The notes under the pieces: model-generated
Seen by the model: the letters and a program-made list of their open reading frames with translations, nothing else
The model's database searches: none
Told to the model about the DNA's origin: nothing
Shown here: piece after piece, positions 5,619 to 6,434 of the stretch
Layout of the letters: each line of letters opens with the position of its first letter
Position numbering within the stretch: the first letter of the stretch is position 1
Assembly (NCBI GenBank): GCA_964477085.1
Contig: CAYZDF010000116.1
Coordinates: 1 to 6,434 of the forward strand
Source of the DNA: Dichloromethanomonas sp964477085
GTDB lineage: Bacteria; Bacillota; Desulfitobacteriia; Desulfitobacteriales; Syntrophobotulaceae
Direction of reading: 5' to 3'
DNA: 6,434 bases
Translations under genes and position numbers: made by a program

Positions 5619-6434
5619 TTATTCCTTGTTTTCTACTTCCTTCGCCTTCTTCCGAGCATAGCTCGCTCGCCTGTTTCTGCGATTACGCTCGGCCTGGCAG
5701 TCCCAGTTATTACAATATAGCTGGCGGCTTGAATGCCGCACAAAGTATTTGCCGCAGGCAAGGCAGGACAGTATGGAGCCTTGAGATTCAAAATAGTTAA
5801 GGTCTTCATCCACCGGCGGCGCAACGTCAGCTACCATTCTGGAAAAGGTGTACCAGCAAATATCGAATACCGATTGAATGTCGGCGCCGTACATTACTTT
5901 CCCGGTTTTCTTATCCAATTTCAGCCTCATACGGAAGTCCGGGAACATATCTATCACTTGGGATATGTGTTCATTGTAATTCTCAAGTATTCGGGCCTTG
6001 TATTCCTCGTCGTCCTCGTATTGTCGGTATCTTTCAAGAAAAGCGAGGCTGTCGCAAAGCCTGCCTTCATAATAAAAATTCCTTGCGCAATCAATCTCTC
6101 CGTAGTATTTAACCCTTCTCAAGGCAAAGTAAAGCTCAAATACAGTACCCAGACTGCATAAATCCTTTATGAATTGATTTACATAGAATGCGGCATCTTT
6201 CTGAATCAAATCCATGTATGTTATATGCGCAAACTTCTCGCTATCCAGCATTTCATAAAGACTGTCTATGTTGTAGGGGTGAATATTGTTTCTGCACCAA
6301 TCCCAGACGGCATCTGTAATCGAAACAGTGCTGTCCGGGTTATTTATTTTTCCGTAAAGATTGCACAGGCTGACTAATAGCTCCTGTCCGGTACGCGAAG
6401 AATCAGTACCGCTTTCCTGAGCATGGCTCCCTTT
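5619..6434 (-). CDS. 3' part of a C-terminal zinc-finger protein, DUF6076-like (5' end outside window)
   Basis: The frame is open from the stop at 5619 to the right edge, so 271 or so residues are visible and the start lies beyond the window. The ATG at 6251 is probably internal: the 61 codons before it read as ordinary protein (for example ITDAVWDWCRNN and YNIDSLYEML) and have no stop. The visible body is mostly helical and soluble, with no membrane segment. Near the C-terminus, CLACGKYF is followed by LYCNNWDC, giving a Cys-x2-Cys and Cys-x4-Cys pair (about 5697-5765). A very basic tail rich in RNRRNRR follows. This resembles the C-terminal finger of DUF6076 and CGNR-type proteins and suggests nucleic-acid binding. 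The DUF6076 name is from memory of the family pattern, and no function is known to me. The 139-bp gap with its own promoter separates it from the RM operon. Confidence 0.65.
   Translation of the reverse strand, partial: KGSHAQESGTDSSRTGQELLVSLCNLYGKINNPDSTVSITDAVWDWCRNNIHPYNIDSLYEMLDSEKFAHITYMDLIQKDAAFYVNQFIKDLCSLGTVFELYFALRRVKYYGEIDCARNFYYEGRLCDSLAFLERYRQYEDDEEYKARILENYNEHISQVIDMFPDFRMRLKLDKKTGKVMYGADIQSVFDICWYTFSRMVADVAPPVDEDLNYFESQGSILSCLACGKYFVRHSSRQLYCNNWDCQAERNRRNRRASYARKKAKEVENKE

Noticed and set aside
5733..6161. Plus-strand open frame of 142 codons opposite the zinc-finger gene
   Set aside because: The minus-strand frame here carries a clear Cys4 finger and stays open through the window edge; the opposite frame has no supporting motif.
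6249..6251. ATG at 6251 as the start of a 210-aa protein
   Set aside because: The frame continues without a stop for 61 more codons to the window edge with protein-like composition, so the gene is better described as cut off by the window.
1..6434. tRNA, rRNA, CRISPR arrays, insertion sequences or attachment repeats
   Set aside because: No clover-leaf sequence, regularly spaced repeat, transposase frame or matching long terminal repeats was seen on reading either strand.

Overview
The window carries a compact, leftward-transcribed (minus-strand) restriction-modification-like operon. Next to it, at the right edge, lies the 3' part of an unrelated-looking zinc-finger gene on the same strand. 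The strong AGGAGG-type ribosome binding sites, the mid-40s to mid-30s percent G+C, the small HTH_26-like regulator and the DUF6076-like neighbour all suggest a low-to-mid G+C Firmicute. A gut-type Clostridia member (Lachnospiraceae or Oscillospiraceae) is plausible. This is inference from style, not a database match.

Layout in transcription order, right to left. Positions 6434 to 5619 hold an incomplete gene for a protein with a C-terminal four-cysteine finger. Its frame stays open to the window edge, so its true start is outside. Positions 5618 to 5480 are intergenic and hold a good sigma-70/sigma-A type promoter with an extended -10. A perfect 9-bp inverted repeat straddles the start codon of the next gene. 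Then come four tightly overlapping genes: a 77-aa Cro/C1-type regulator; a 234-aa protein with SAM-binding methyltransferase motifs but no NPPY catalytic motif; a 513-aa Eco57I-type N6-adenine methyltransferase with NPPY; and a 973-aa protein joining a GIY-YIG (T5orf172-like) nuclease domain, a superfamily 2 helicase/translocase core and a PcrA/UvrD-like C-terminal beta domain. A hairpin at 17-56 probably ends the operon.

How the genes work together (inference): the small HTH protein would act as controller and probably binds the palindrome over its own start. The two methyltransferase-like proteins would modify host DNA, perhaps as a complex. The helicase-nuclease would translocate on and cut unmodified DNA. 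Gene overlaps of 16, 8 and 11 bp, each with its own Shine-Dalgarno sequence, suggest one transcript with coupled translation.

The most notable points are the split of methyltransferase motifs between two proteins, the GIY-YIG plus helicase fusion (one effector holding nuclease and motor), the palindrome at the regulator start, and an abrupt A+T-rich block covering most of the catalytic methyltransferase gene.
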